From Megalonaias nervosa (lineage: Eukaryota > Mollusca > Bivalvia > Unionida > Unionidae), in the NCBI GenBank assembly GCA_016617855.1, contig JAECUM010016751.1, positions 1 through 64,000 of the forward strand: a stretch of 64,000 nt of DNA. Direction: 5' to 3'. The translations under genes and the position numbers were made by a program. This document shows positions 10,758 through 23,459 of this stretch, in pieces. The notes beneath the pieces are model-generated. The model saw nothing but the letters and a program-made list of their open reading frames with translations. It did not search any database and was not told the DNA's origin. Within the stretch, counting starts at the first letter, position 1, and each line of letters opens with the position of its first letter.

Positions 10758-12195
10758 TCTTTGAAATTAAATAACGTAGAAATCCGGTCACAGAAGTATT
10801 CCTTGAGTTAATAACTGCAGCCAAGTGAATGCCAATCAGCACTGTCAAATTTCAGTTCTCAGCACCGCCTCTGCATCTTGCACAGTTTCTGCATCCAGTA
10901 ATACTCCTTTGAGAGAAATATCTAACAGCTGGAATGCATTTTCTTTTGTCAAATTTAATACTGCATCTGTGGTGAATGCCCTTGGTGGATAGTTTTTGTG
11001 AAAACGTTCTGAACAGTCACAAACAAGTTTATGTCTATAGCGCTACAGACGCTCATTATGCCTGACCATCAGAAGTGAAACTATCTAACAACACATAGGA
11101 ATTTCCAGCAGCGGTCCAATTTTAAGACATTATCCTGTTCTTAACAAATGTTCTCATGATCGAAAGGACACTTCCTCTTTTAAACCTTATGCTTCTAAAC
11201 GTTATTCATTTACAAACTGTTCAATACTGCTTCAACTCGCGTCTGGGACTATTTTTCACGCCCTAGAACTGGAAGCTAAAAGTTTTTTAACTCGTTAGAT
11301 AAATTGAATATTAAGTCATTATCTATTTAAGATCCTCGATATATTTACGTGTATACTTATGAGCAGAAAAGAAATGCAGAGAAGAGACGGATGAATATGT
11401 ACTTGTTAACAAGCCCTATCCAGGGATCTCTGAGCTGTAAAATCCTTTCGAAATTTTAAATGCATGTCATCCGACTTCTGTATGCACAAAATATATATTT
11501 ACACCTTTCAGATATGAAATGGAAATAAAAATGCCACGCACGCCTCCAGTTTTACTTCTAACATATATGGCTGAATAATACAATACTTTGAACACTAGTC
11601 CTTGTAGGAGATCGATCTATATTGCACTTAGGGAAAAAACTGTTCCCCGCATGGCTCTAAGCTCGTTGTTTTCTTTTCGCCGGAGTGCGGTAGATGAATA
11701 AAATATCTCTTCCAGGTACAATACTTAATAAGAACGATAAAGTTAGCATCAATTACCGAAGCTTTAGTTTCTTCATAGGCCGTAAATGTCTGTTTCATTA
11801 AAATATATACATGAATTTGTATACACCTTACTGCTGAAATGTTTTAGCGATAATTGTGTCTTTCAATGCTACTAAATGGATTTTGTATTACATACTGTAA
11901 ACCATACCATCCTTACACTATTATCAGATCCAACCACTTACTTTAAACGACAATTAATTGACTTGGCAAAATCCACTATGATCATTTTTATTGTTTTTAT
12001 TTGTTTGTCAACACAGATCAAGTAGTATTTTTTCCTTGATAACAAATAGCCACACAAATTATCTCGCTCGAGCACTGTCGTTGTTCGCAAAGTTTCTTGA
12101 TTATCTTTCTTGAGTTGGTGGTGATTGTGCAAAATAGCAAGTACAGATTCTGTTAGAATTCAAAGCTGGTAGATAGGGAAGGGAACAAAACTTTG
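10758..12195. other. No feature seen
   Basis: AT-rich sequence. I found no coding, tandem or recognisable mobile-element structure. Confidence 0.6.
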
Positions 12196-12352
12196 TGTGA
12201 AAGCTGCCAGTAGCTTCCCGTGGGTCAGTTATTATTACCGGAGTTTCCCCGGTTCTTCCTCCACCTCTTACACCGCATACTGGCCACTATGTATTGTATG
12301 CTGAAATATGGCGTTAAAACCAGCAGCATCAGCAACAACAACAACAACAACT
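12196..12352 (+). mobile_element. 5'-truncated SINE with CAA tail
   Basis: GAAAGCTGCCAGTAGCTTCC, TCTTCCTCCACC, CATACTGGCCACTATGTAT and GGCGTTAAAACCAGC match, in order, the body of the complete SINE at 45947-46203. It ends in a GCAACAACAAC-type tail. The tRNA-related head with the A and B boxes is missing. This SINE body is familiar to me from molluscan genomes. Confidence 0.85.
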
Positions 12353-13399
12353 AAGTTCCGCTCTAAATGGTCATCTTTTTTTCTTTCCTCCTTCGTTGAA
12401 AGTTATAGAAAACTCAGATTTCATCCCAACGGTCTTCGATCGTTCAATCTCCAAGCAATTATACCAATAAAAAAAAGAATGGACCATATAAATGTATCTA
12501 TGCATCTATGCACCTAAATAATAACAAGAGCAAAGAGATAAAATGTCGCCGAAAATCAATTTTGGCATACCCGGACTCTAATAATGTTTCAAACTTATCC
12601 TCTGTAGCAGTGTTGGAATTGGATATGACACTTCTCTCCATGGCTTTTATATATTCCCGCTCTCAAAAATCTACATTTTTTTTCCCAATTTGAAGAAGAG
12701 TTAGAACAATTTGTGTTCAGTGAGACTGAAAGACAAAACCATTGCGATCATGCAGACAGTACGGACAACCTCGAATCATCCAAAGTGATATTCCGCGTGC
12801 TAACAATGATGCAACTTTAGGACGTTTCTTGCCCTCTGTTGAGAATGACATCGCATCACTACTATGCATATCTATATTGATTGTAATTCTTGGTACATAG
12901 CTGTAGCTATATTGTGTATAATTTTATGTTCCTGACTATACATTTTTCTAATGATCATCGGGTGTAAAATTGTATTTTATGATATTAAGAGGGTAGATTG
13001 TAGGATCTGTAAATAGGCGTTTACAATCATTTATAATAATGCTAATAATAAAACCCGCTGATAAGTTTGGGGTAATTTCTCTTTGGTTGATGGGGTCAAA
13101 TGAGTTCTTGTACGATGAAGCATTTTTGCAAAATGTTTCTTAGTACGAGCAAAATGCATTTTCACTCCTTCTTCTTGTATACATGGAAGTGGACATTGTT
13201 TTCATTCTTATTTCATATGTTATTGTTGTAAAACCAGTCTGAAGATGTGTTTCATGCTATGTTTAGATATTATTTGAGAGGAAACACCCGCACATACACA
13301 CAAACACACTTACACATACACACACAAGTATGTTTAACCAAAAAAGAAAGACGTGTTTTACAAGCACTTCTGGAGATGAATGATAATCCACTGTGTATG
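12353..13399. other. No gene; small CA-rich tract
   Basis: AT-rich sequence with a degenerate CA-rich patch at about 13290-13327. The open frames at 12308-12693 are short and extend from the SINE tail, with no supporting features. Confidence 0.6.
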
Positions 13400-14720
13400 G
13401 AATCCTGAGTTTAAATGAATACAAGTGACTACATTGCTGAGATCAACAGATGCCTATCGGATAAAAGATTCTTCAAAAACTGGACAAAGATCATACAAGA
13501 AAACCTGTAGCAATCTTCATTCAAGCATATGAGAATATGCATGAAACAACATATAGACGATACGACCGGCACATGTCTGCTCCGTGTTAAACCTAAACCG
13601 AGACCTTTATGCCTGCTATTTAAATTTCGCAAAGACTTTGGATCGATCATCCTTTACAATAAACACTCACTGGAGAAAATATCAAAATCGACAATCTCCG
13701 CTGTTTTCTGAAGCTACACCTTTCTAGATACATGAAGAGATAGCATATCACAACAAAATTCCCACACATATTTTATATTCGCTCCTTCCACAGACATTTT
13801 AAATGGCGAATTCATATAGCTTACAATTAAACAGCGATCCCAACCGTAAGTTCACACAGAATACCATGACACGTTTCCCAACCTTGTTTTGAAGATAACA
13901 ACTTCGTGCATAACGATCAAATTTATCTTGAAGTTAACGGTATGACAATGGGGCCAAGCTTGTATGCTATTAATGAATTGTATGGAATTACACACGCCTA
14001 TAAGCTGGTGGGAATTTATTGATGACGTAGAGAACTAATGGTTAGGAATACAGGAGTACCTCTAAACAGTTTTGCCAACAGTTTCCATCCTACCATCAAA
14101 TCCAAGAACAGTCAGATATATTATTGGATATCATATCCATAGTAACGCATGGAACGAAAGAAACTGATTTGTATTGCAAACAGACAGACTTCCATCAATA
14201 TCGCTTAACTATCAGCTCTTATCTTATACATACAACCACAAACCTTCTGTGTGGCTAATGTTTTCGCCCACGGTGTATCTGCCCCAGCACGGAAATGCTC
14301 AGCAAACGTCTTTATAACTCAAAGGGCACTTAAAAAGAAAGAGATATAAGAAATAAAACTATTGAACAAGGTAAGGCCATCCTCCAAAGCAGTCCAATCG
14401 AGAACAAAACAAAGACTGCCGACATCAGTATCGCTTTGTAGTAATATACCACCGATATGTAACAAACATAGGGCATATAGCCAGAGATACTGGCTTATTA
14501 TTGTCTCCCCTGAACGTCTATAAGAGGCATTCAAAGAGCCATCTACTGGTTACCTTCATTCGACCCAAAAACTTGAAATACTACAGTGCATATGCCAACT
14601 GAAGTCAAACCATACTGAGCAGAACTTACAAATGTAAAGAGAGACGTGGTGTAATTTGCATGTAATTAAACGAGACCATCAAGGTTAGGGTGTGTCAGTA
14701 AATACGTCATATACGTCATG
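13400..14720 (+). mobile_element. Decayed Penelope-like element (copy 1)
   Basis: Plus-strand fragments in several frames line up with the Penelope-like RT in order: SDYIAEINRCLSDKRFFKNW (about 13426-13485); then, near 13895-13990, NDQIYLEVNGMTMGPSLYA, matching the family's Gly-x-x-Met-Gly-x-x-x-Ala-Pro motif; then SWWEFIDDVEN (about 14010-14037) with the catalytic Asp pair; SFHPTIK; TKETDLYCKQTDFHQY (about 14157-14205); EMLSKRLYNSKG (about 14295-14330); and NIGHIA plus FIRPKNLKYYSAYAN (about 14460-14600). Penelope-like elements copy themselves by RT and often carry a GIY-YIG endonuclease, which I do not see here. Many stops and frame changes make it inactive. Confidence 0.8.
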
Positions 14721-14926
14721 ACGTACCAACGGTGTGTCATCCTATCTGTTGGCTAAAAAACGTTTATTTTAGGAAAAGGATGAACAATCACAAAAACCTT
14801 ATCAGATACCAGCTTAACTCGAAACCTGCCAACCATTTAAACCCAGCCGGCCATCGAGTCATATCACAGATCAACTGATAATGAACGCGGCCAAGAAAAT
14901 AATTATTGGATGCTGCAGATTCAAAT

Positions 14927-15055
14927 GCATGGCTAATTTTGAATCTGTTCGAATACATGGTTAATTTGAATCGACTCGGATAAATGGCTAATTTTGAATG
15001 GATTCGAATACATGGCTAATTCTGGATCGATTCGAATACATGGCTAATGTTGGAT
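14927..15055. repeat. About 33-bp minisatellite, 4 copies
   Basis: Units of ATGGCTAATTTTGAATCGAT followed by TCGAATAC recur four times with moderate divergence. Confidence 0.88.
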
Positions 15056-15159
15056 CAGACACAAACCTATATTTCACAAAAGTTTTCTTCTGACCTACAG
15101 CGCAGCAATTATCTTTGTATCAGCTTGTGCAGCTTCTGGCACCTATTATGGTATGAATT

Positions 15160-15174
15160 CATTATTATTATTAT

Positions 15175-15208
<34 letters not shown>

Positions 15209-15234
15209 CGTAGTAGTAGTAGTAGTAGTAGTAG
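15160..15234. repeat. ATT/AGT trinucleotide repeat
   Basis: ATT repeats pass into a run of AGT units with one CGT interruption. Overlapping open frames of poly-Ser, poly-Val or poly-Thr are artefacts. Confidence 0.97.
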
Positions 15235-15736
15235 GTCTTGCCAGCACTTTCTCTGGATCGCAATCTCGAGTCTTTTTACTGTTACAAAGCACTATTATTT
15301 CTGTTTGTGCATCCATACCAGTAATTTTCATTTTTGTATTATAAATACTATCAGACAGGCAGTCGTTAACAATCAATACAACTTAACAGTAAAAGTGACT
15401 GCAGATTTCCCTGTGGAATATGGGAGTGCCACTTTGTCGCAAGGTGGATTATCGCTTTGTGAAATAAATCTGATACCATTTATGCTTCCTCCACGTTTCT
15501 CAATTAGTCGGAAGCATGGATGTTACAGCTCAATTAGTAGGATGATACAGCTCGATAAAAGCCGGCGCGGGACGATTCAGGAAGCTAACTGTATTAGTTT
15601 CATCAACACACATTGGTCAAGAAAACATACATTTTCACAGAAGCGCCTATGAGGCAGCTGGTAATGTTGATAGTAAAACTTTGAAGACTTGCATTTCAAT
15701 ATTTTCTAGTTTTCTTTCTGTCGTCAGGATTACGAA
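15235..15736. other. No feature seen
   Basis: A 201-codon plus-strand open frame (15047-15652) spans minisatellite, trinucleotide repeat and unique sequence. Its composition after the poly-Ser tract is not recognisable and I do not call it a gene. Confidence 0.5.
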
Positions 15737-16158
15737 TTTTATGTTAACTCTTGTGCATGTCAGCTGTGATATAATCAGAACAATTGTGATTATTTATGTT
15801 TGCTCTTTACATGTCAATTGAGATACAATGAGAACAATTCCTATTATTGATGTTTCCTCTTTACTTGTAAGCCGAGAAACACTGAGAATCATGGTGATGA
15901 TTTATGTTTCATCTTTTCATGTCAGCTGGGATACACTGAAAACCATTGCGAATATTTATGTTTGCTCTTTACATGTCAGCCGAAATACACCGAGGACAGT
16001 TGTGATTAGCTATGGTTACTCTCTAAATGTTAGCCAAGATACGCCTAGAGTAATTATAACTATTTATGTTCACTGTTTACATGCCCGCCCAGATTCAGAG
16101 AGAACAATTGCGAGTTTTTATATTTACTCTGTACATGTCAGCCGGGATACATGTAAGG
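15737..16158. repeat. About 54-bp minisatellite, about 8 diverged copies
   Basis: The unit runs GATTATTTATGTTTGCTCTT, TACATGTCAGCCGAGATACA, CTGAGAACAATTGT. Copies are strongly diverged, so the array is old. The period equals 18 codons and one frame stays open for 111 codons (15828-16163), giving an 18-residue periodic peptide with the pattern VSRDT. Without homology this open frame is best explained by the repeat. Confidence 0.88.
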
Positions 16159-16980
16159 TTTAGAAACACGGAGTTTCCCTGATGGGAATTTAAGTGTAAA
16201 AATACACTTATACACGTTATTGCAAGATGAAAGTATAATGATGCATTTGGAGAGTTTAATGGTACTGCAGAGAGATCATGAAATGATTATAATAGCATCA
16301 TACACTGCACACAGAATTTCATCAACTTTAATGCATGATTATTATTAAAATGTGTCACACTTAGGTTAGTGCATATATGGACTAATAATATTATATACAC
16401 AAACGCTCGTACTCACTGACACTTGTATAAAGCAACGCAATATAAAAATGGACCATTGCAAATCCAGCAAGGCATCGTCTTGATTCCTCCACATCAATAT
16501 ATAGTTTTACAGTGGTTATAATTATTTGATTTGCATTGCAGAATGAAGACCTTTCTTAGTTCTATTTCCTCAATAAAAATTAAGAAAATAACGAAGTACC
16601 CTTTTACTAGCCGACGTTTAAAATTTAAGAATATTTCCATTTACGTACGAACAAAAAAGTCACTACAAAAAAAGATGCAAGCACATTCTTGCATATTTAC
16701 AACCTCTTGATATTGTTCAAGGAAAACACTAGATAGAAGAACAAAACTACCAAAATACTTTATTGATCAAAATATCATGAAAGTCATCATTTTCATAAGA
16801 TAACAACAGCGACAATTAGAAAATAAATCAATTCTGAACAATGACACCCTCCAAGGGAAACAGATGTGTCTTGGTTTGCCGAGAGTGCGCTATTCTTTTA
16901 CACTTTCAAATATGTAGAAATTGGGTCTACAGCATCAACGATTATTTTATGGTGTATTCTAATGATACCCGCAGGGATAC
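16159..16980. other. No feature seen
   Basis: AT-rich sequence with no supported structure. Confidence 0.6.
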
Positions 16981-17165
16981 CCGAAACATACTCATGAGTC
17001 ACTTATAATCTCTGAGTTTGTGACCATCTAGCAATCTGCTAATAGTCATGCATATACCAAACTCTAATGATATCCGAAACATACTCATGAGTCACTTATC
17101 ATCTCTGAGTTTGTGACCATCTAGCAATCTGCTCATAGTCATGCATATACCAAAATCTATAATGA
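16981..17165. repeat. 92-bp tandem duplication
   Basis: A unit beginning CCGAAACATACTCATGAGTC at 16981 recurs at 17073 with only a few differences, ending in ATGCATATACCAAA. It directly precedes, and may lie inside, the second Penelope-like remnant. Confidence 0.92.
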
Positions 17166-17872
17166 TGATGTGGAAGGTAAATAGGAACTTACAAGCCTTG
17201 GATTCGCTAACAATGTATATCCCACAATTGGATTCATTCTGCTGTTATCAGACAAGTATGATAGATATGTTCATGGATAATCCATCTATATTACAAGATG
17301 GAAAAAATAAAACCTGATTTATTTACAAACCGACAAATATCCATCAATATTTCTACCTACCAGCTGTTATTCTAAGAATAAAATCAAAGCTATCCGTTAG
17401 ACCAATGTGTTTGCTCTGAGCTTACCTGCTCAAGCGCGAAAACTTTCAACAAATGCCCTTAAAAGGAAGGGAGTGGAAGAAAATGCTCAACAAATGCCTA
17501 TAAAAGGAAGGGAATTGTAGAAAATGCTCATCAAATGCCCTTAAAAGGAAGAGAATACAAGACAATGCGCAAGAAATGCCGTTAAAGGAACATAAAACAA
17601 GAACAAGGCTATTGATTTGGGTAAGAATTCATTAGTTCATCGTTTTGACAATATCTATTCCCAAACAAAGCACTTGTCTAGATGATTACTCAAGCAGTGC
17701 CACCAATATCTTCTCCCGTAATATTGGGGATTGTCATTTTATCCAAAGGACGGTTTTCCACTGGACTTCTATACATCAGACATTTAATAAATAACAAATA
17801 CAGATTTTTATTGTATGCCTTGTATTTCTTCTTTTCATTTTCCCTTTTCTATTTTATTATATTTCTACTTTA
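17166..17872 (+). mobile_element. Decayed Penelope-like element (copy 2)
   Basis: This copy is related to the element at 13400-14720. Fragments in several frames include a possible IDDVEG (about 17160), the stretch equivalent to TDLYCKQTDFHQY (about 17312-17350) followed by LPTSCYSKN, then KTFNK (about 17437-17452), and near 17708-17740 a NIGDCHFIQRT stretch corresponding to the NIGHI motif of copy 1. The region between is expanded by 41-bp repeats. It is more decayed than copy 1 and the 5' boundary is unclear. Confidence 0.6.
17447..17600. repeat. 41-bp minisatellite inside Penelope remnant, 4 copies
   Basis: Units begin CAACAAATGCCCTTAAAAGG at 17447, 17488, 17529 and 17570. The single corresponding segment of the first Penelope copy (about 14300-14345) is not repeated, so the expansion arose after the two copies separated. 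Confidence 0.88.
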
Positions 17873-18137
17873 ATTAATTATTTGCGTCCACCTAGTTAAT
17901 TGCGTATTGAAGAAATAAAGGCATATTCATAAGATTTGATGTGATGTCCCGAAATTATAAGTGATGGTCTGTCTGCTCTAGATTTCCTCTTTTCTTATAG
18001 TCCATAGGTGACAAGAAACATGAGCAATAATGAAAGGAAAGTTTATGTGATTAACGCACACGTCGGTTCGACGATTAAAGGGAGGGTTGGTGCGAGGTTG
18101 ATTCAACATTTCTTGAATGTTTCTTTGTTGCACATAG

Positions 18138-18138
<1 letters not shown>

Positions 18139-18188
<50 letters not shown>

Positions 18189-18189
18189 T

Positions 18190-18249
<60 letters not shown>

Positions 18250-18250
18250 T

Positions 18251-18291
<41 letters not shown>
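18139..18291. repeat. ATA trinucleotide array in three blocks
   Basis: Three blocks of ATA repeats are separated by two identical AAAATTTAATA interruptions (about 18184-18195 and 18245-18256). Confidence 0.97.
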
Positions 18292-18293
<2 letters not shown>

Positions 18294-19695
18294 TGTGTCC
18301 ATCTAAAATTAACCATACCTACGGGAAGCGTTATATGTTAGCATTACTTCTCAGATAACACTAGCCAAAGACATAAGGAAAATGTCTGCAATCTGTAGGT
18401 ATAATTCACACTAGCATGCATGGTCTTTGCCTGAGACTAATATCATTGCTTGAATCAGGTAATGGTGTGTCATTATATGCAACTATCCAGCATAAATTAT
18501 TCACTATTGGTCACAGAGTATATGTTATCTAGCAGAGAGTAGCCACTAATGATCAGAGGATATCCACTTTCGAACATCCATCCATATGATAGAAAATACG
18601 ATTTCGATATAAGAGGAGAACTGAGACTTGTTGACCAGAATTTTTAAGTTAATATCAGCAGAGATTAATCTTTTCCCGTGGCGTTTGTGATCTAGAACAT
18701 ATTTAGTAATCAGAGCAGCCAAGCATGTGATTTCGGTGTATTTGCATTAACGCCCTGCATGTCTAAATTGATATTATCCAGTGGGTTTAACGTTTTGTGC
18801 ATTGCGAATCAAACCAAAAATCAATATAAACGTGCGTCTTGGTTCTTGACTAATAAAATGGACCGGAACTCATTATGATAGAAGGAACAATAAGAGAAAC
18901 AAATAGTTATATATATGCTGAAGATCGACGCAACTGTCAGGTATGAAAGACTAAAACAGAATCTCTATAATTTAAGACACGATTGCAAGATAGTGCAGCA
19001 CAAGTTGTTTAGGACATTAATTTTAACACACAGGAGATTCTAATGCCCCCAAATTGCTTTATCTTTTAACGTTTGCGTCTATGACCACACAAAGGCATTT
19101 CGATTACTCATAGTCCATAGAATTTCAAGGTTTCAGATGGGAACTGCACTCAAGTTGTGACGAATTAAATGTGATTCACTGCTTCGGTGAACGTTTCCAT
19201 TTTTCGCCAATTGTTGTATGATATTAGGATGTTAGCTGTTTTTGTGCCACCGATCACTATCAAGAATGTTATCCCATTATTGAATTCAGCTCAGGGTAAT
19301 TTTGACTACGCATAAATCGAGAAGATTTTTACACGGCTGTATCACTAAATGGATGATATACGTCAATAAGACTGATAAAAGTTGTACACTGCATTAGTCA
19401 GTTCAAAGAGGAAAAGGTCAATCCGGACGTGTGTTGCTTAAAACGCCGGAGAAAGGTACGTCTGTTGGCATTATAATGCACGAACGGAACTATATTCCCA
19501 AACCGGAAAAACTTTTTGTAGCTGAATAAATGTCAGAAAATGATTTTGGAGTCATGAAATGTGTAAGTAATGAAATTACCAAAATACCGCCTTCAGCATT
19601 TGCTCTAAACAATCATAGAAGTCAGTAGTCTTCATATCTTCCCACCATATCTTGAAACAAAGACAGACTAGGTCGTTGCATATCAGATAATTTTG

Positions 19696-19696
<1 letters not shown>
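18292..19696. other. No feature seen
   Basis: AT-rich sequence. No homology, tandem structure or splice-bounded open frame is supported. Confidence 0.6.

Positions 19697-19741
<45 letters not shown>
19697..19741. repeat. GT microsatellite
   Basis: About 22 uninterrupted GT units. Confidence 0.98.
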
Positions 19742-19743
<2 letters not shown>

Positions 19744-21299
19744 ACATTATGTACATGGCTTATCTGTTTTCCTCGGTATTTTCTTATAATAGCCAGCTGA
19801 ATACGTCATATTGTTACCGGTATCAATACAAATTCGACAATACTGCACAGTTTGTCACAGTATCGATTTGTATTCCCAATGCATGATGGTTGTATTTACT
19901 AACTGCTAAATACGAAAAACGCACTGCCATAACTGTTCTTCGAAAGGTGTAAGCAACTTGGACAGAGAGAAAGTGTTTTCAGTCTGAGCACTACTTTTCA
20001 TCACCCTACCCTCAAAAGCTAATTTGTTAGCAACATATATTGATAGTATTCACCGGTGGAATTAATTAGATATGTATTATGTTGGAGATAAGATATAGCC
20101 AATACAAAACTGTCTGGATACACTGACCCTGGAAAATGAAACATTTGATACAGGAAGTAAGAAGACTTGAGTGCTTTGTGTCCACAATAACAGCTGCTAT
20201 GGTGATTTGTAACCTATCCATTATATCAATCCGTCGCTTCGAAAAAATCACCAATTTGCTTGTCAGTCACTTCCGAAAACTGGACTTATTTTTACCCTTA
20301 ATGCAATAAATCTTCGGCTATCAGTGTTGCAACCGTTGTTTGCAAATGAGAGTTTAAAAACAAGTGGTCTGACTGAGTGTTGGTTATTAGGACTCACGGT
20401 ACAAATTGTGCGGAGAAATGGGAACCAGTCTGGAAACGTGTGAAGATAAAATAGAGAATATTTGGGTTTGACTGGCCAGTATCAGTTGATAATGAAAGTT
20501 AGAATTTAGTAAAAAAATTCGTTTGAGAGCCTATCCTAGTTGTAATTGAAGAAAACTATAGACATTTGTTTTATTGCTGGAATGCCACTCCTTTAACAGA
20601 CTTGAGTTTGGAAGTCTCATTACTGAAATTAGTACCTGGCTCTTTGGTGCGGAATTGAAAGCACGTGTTTCAAACATGCGTAGATCCAGAAAATATTGCG
20701 ACTGATATGATCTTCTTTACAAAGAAGCTGTCTTCCATGACGAATCTATAATGGTAAATATAGGTTTGATCATGAGCACTGAGAAAATAAAGTTATTGAT
20801 TTGTTAATATCATGGTGTTTGCATAGGTTTACTTTGGGAATTGAATTAGAACCCGTGAGTCCTCATACGGCTTTTTCAAAAATGGCGTCGAGGGAGAGTC
20901 AAAAAGCGTATCGTATCTGTATTGTCAATCATTTGTATGAGTTGAATCAAGACTGGTTTATTGTTTCTTTTCTAAGACTTGGTGAACCACGTTATATATG
21001 AAAGAGTATAAAATTAATATTTTGTACCGAAGGTTTGTTATTAAATCTGCAACCAGTTATGACACAAATCAATGAAAATGTTTGATCAGGCTGCTATTAT
21101 AACTTTGTATTTTGTTTGTGGTGCAGATGTAGCTAGTAGTGTTTTATTGCATAATAACATATTCTGGTTAACGACAGGTTTGTGATACAACCGAATGATC
21201 AGCTGATATGTGCTACTTTTGGATTGGCTGCCGTAATAGACAGACCCAGGAGCAGATTATTACCTTATTGTCTGATCAATTACCTCACTATATTTTGAT
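19742..21299. other. No gene supported
   Basis: AT-rich sequence. The 3' part may include unrecognised upstream sequence of the LINE remnant that follows, but I could not align it. Confidence 0.5.
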
Positions 21300-21947
21300 G
21301 GCTAAACCTAGCCTCAAACATTTGTACAGAGTTTCACATCTTGTTTTGTCGCACTCCGTATTTGACAAGTCCCATTACTAAACAAAACGTTTCATAGGCA
21401 TATGAAAGCAGAAGGATGTGGGCTTCATGCTTATGTTCAAACTAATGTCACTAAAAAATGGGAAAACCTAAAAACACAGGAAATAGAATCCGTTTGGCAA
21501 CAGATTACTCCAGACAAAGCTAAGACCTGTATAGTTGGTTTTATGCACTGACCCCCTTCATCACACTGATAGGTGTTAATACTTGGAACTTTAAATTGAT
21601 AACTTTAGAGTGAAGAAACTGAATATTGTATTCGAGGGGATATAAACTGAGACCTCCGCAATGGTTCAACTAATATGAATTGGTTGGATTTTATTGCTTC
21701 GTTTCAAATAACTCAAAATAATCCTGAATTTGTGTTGAAATGTATTAACAAATGGACGATTGAAAAGCCAAAGGACTTGATATTTTAGGATCAAGTGTAA
21801 TAAAAAACAATCTAAATATGAGATCAATTTCCACAAACATGGAAAACTGTCAAGGTAACACCATTGCATAAAGCTGTTATAAAAGGTGATGTAAATAAAT
21901 AAAGACCCATCTCTATCCTTCCTTGTAATTCTATTAAACTAAAAACA

Positions 21948-21984
21948 ACAACAACAACAACAACAACAACAGCAACAACAACAA
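21948..21984. repeat. AAC trinucleotide repeat inside the LINE
   Basis: A run of CAA/AAC units with one AGC variant interrupts the RT region at the point where a loop would lie between the first RT motifs. Confidence 0.9.
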
Positions 21985-22893
21985 AAGCCACAAAAATAAA
22001 GCAAACAAACATGCACATGATTCTTTGATCAACCATTTGAGCATTTATGATCATATTAACGATAATCAGTCTGGCTTTCGACATAATCACTAGTGTGCGC
22101 TTCTATCTATGACTGATAAATGTCTGAAGCGTTAGAAGAACAAGAAATGGTTGGCACTATTATGGTTGGTTTTCGTAATGCTTTTCGTATTGTAGAATAA
22201 AACATTTGCTTGTAAAACTCAAAATGTATCAGTGTAATGAAAAGTCCCTACAATGGTTTACTTCTTACTAAACTAATAGAGTGCAAAACATTTATTTAGA
22301 TGGTCACCTTTCTGAAAGTAAATATATTAAATGTTTATTACCACAGGGCTCTTTTCTCTGACCTCTGCTATTCATTCTATGTATTAGCTACTGACCTCCT
22401 AAGATAGAAAATTCAATTTCTTCCACTGGCCTTTATGCAGATGACATTGTCCTGTCTGAGTCAGGTGAAACCAAAACTGTACTCTAAAATAATTCTAAAG
22501 ATGCCCTTAACACACTTGAAGTATATTCCAAGGAAAACAGTATGATTGTAATAAAGGAAAACAAAAGCCCTATTTGAAAATGTGCACCATAATATGACCT
22601 CGCATGATAAAATTGTTAGTATATTTGTAGATAAAAATCTAACCTGATCTATTCACATTAAACATGTTTCAGAAAAGGATTATTCTTATCTTTAACTACT
22701 TAGGAAAATCAGAATATTCGTTCCTTTTCAGTATAGGGTCATCTTTTAGTAAAGTTCTCAGGTATATCTGGATTATTGTAATGCAGTCTAGGATAATCCC
22801 TCTAATTCAAACATAACAAAACTTTTATGACTCCAAAAAAGGGCATGCCATTTAATTCCAGACCAATGTATTGACAATTTCTAGTATGCAATG

Positions 22894-23005
<112 letters not shown>

Positions 23006-23270
23006 GAAGTTTTGTTAATAAAGCCAAAGTTATGTATAGTGTCCAGAAAAGCCATCCCTGTCTACCTAAGTGAGGTATTTCAACAAAGAGACGCTGAGGG
23101 GACTCAAAATTGTAAAGTCTGTTACGAGTAAAACTTACACTATACCATGGACAAAGAAAAGAACAATAATGCCAGTGACATAAGGCAGGCGTTTAGCATT
23201 TCTTCTTTTCATAATGAATGTCTCAAATGGACGAAAGCTTGAGACACTCAAACAGTTCTAGTGATACAAA

Positions 23271-23422
23271 TAACTCTTACATTTCTAGTCTTATATTTCA
23301 CTTTCACAGATGAATTTATATAGTATAATATTTATAACTGTATAATATTTTACATATGTTTATGTGTTCACTAATTTTTGTGCATTTGTTCTGGACTTTA
23401 ATTAAAGTCATTATTATTATTA

Positions 23423-23459
<37 letters not shown>

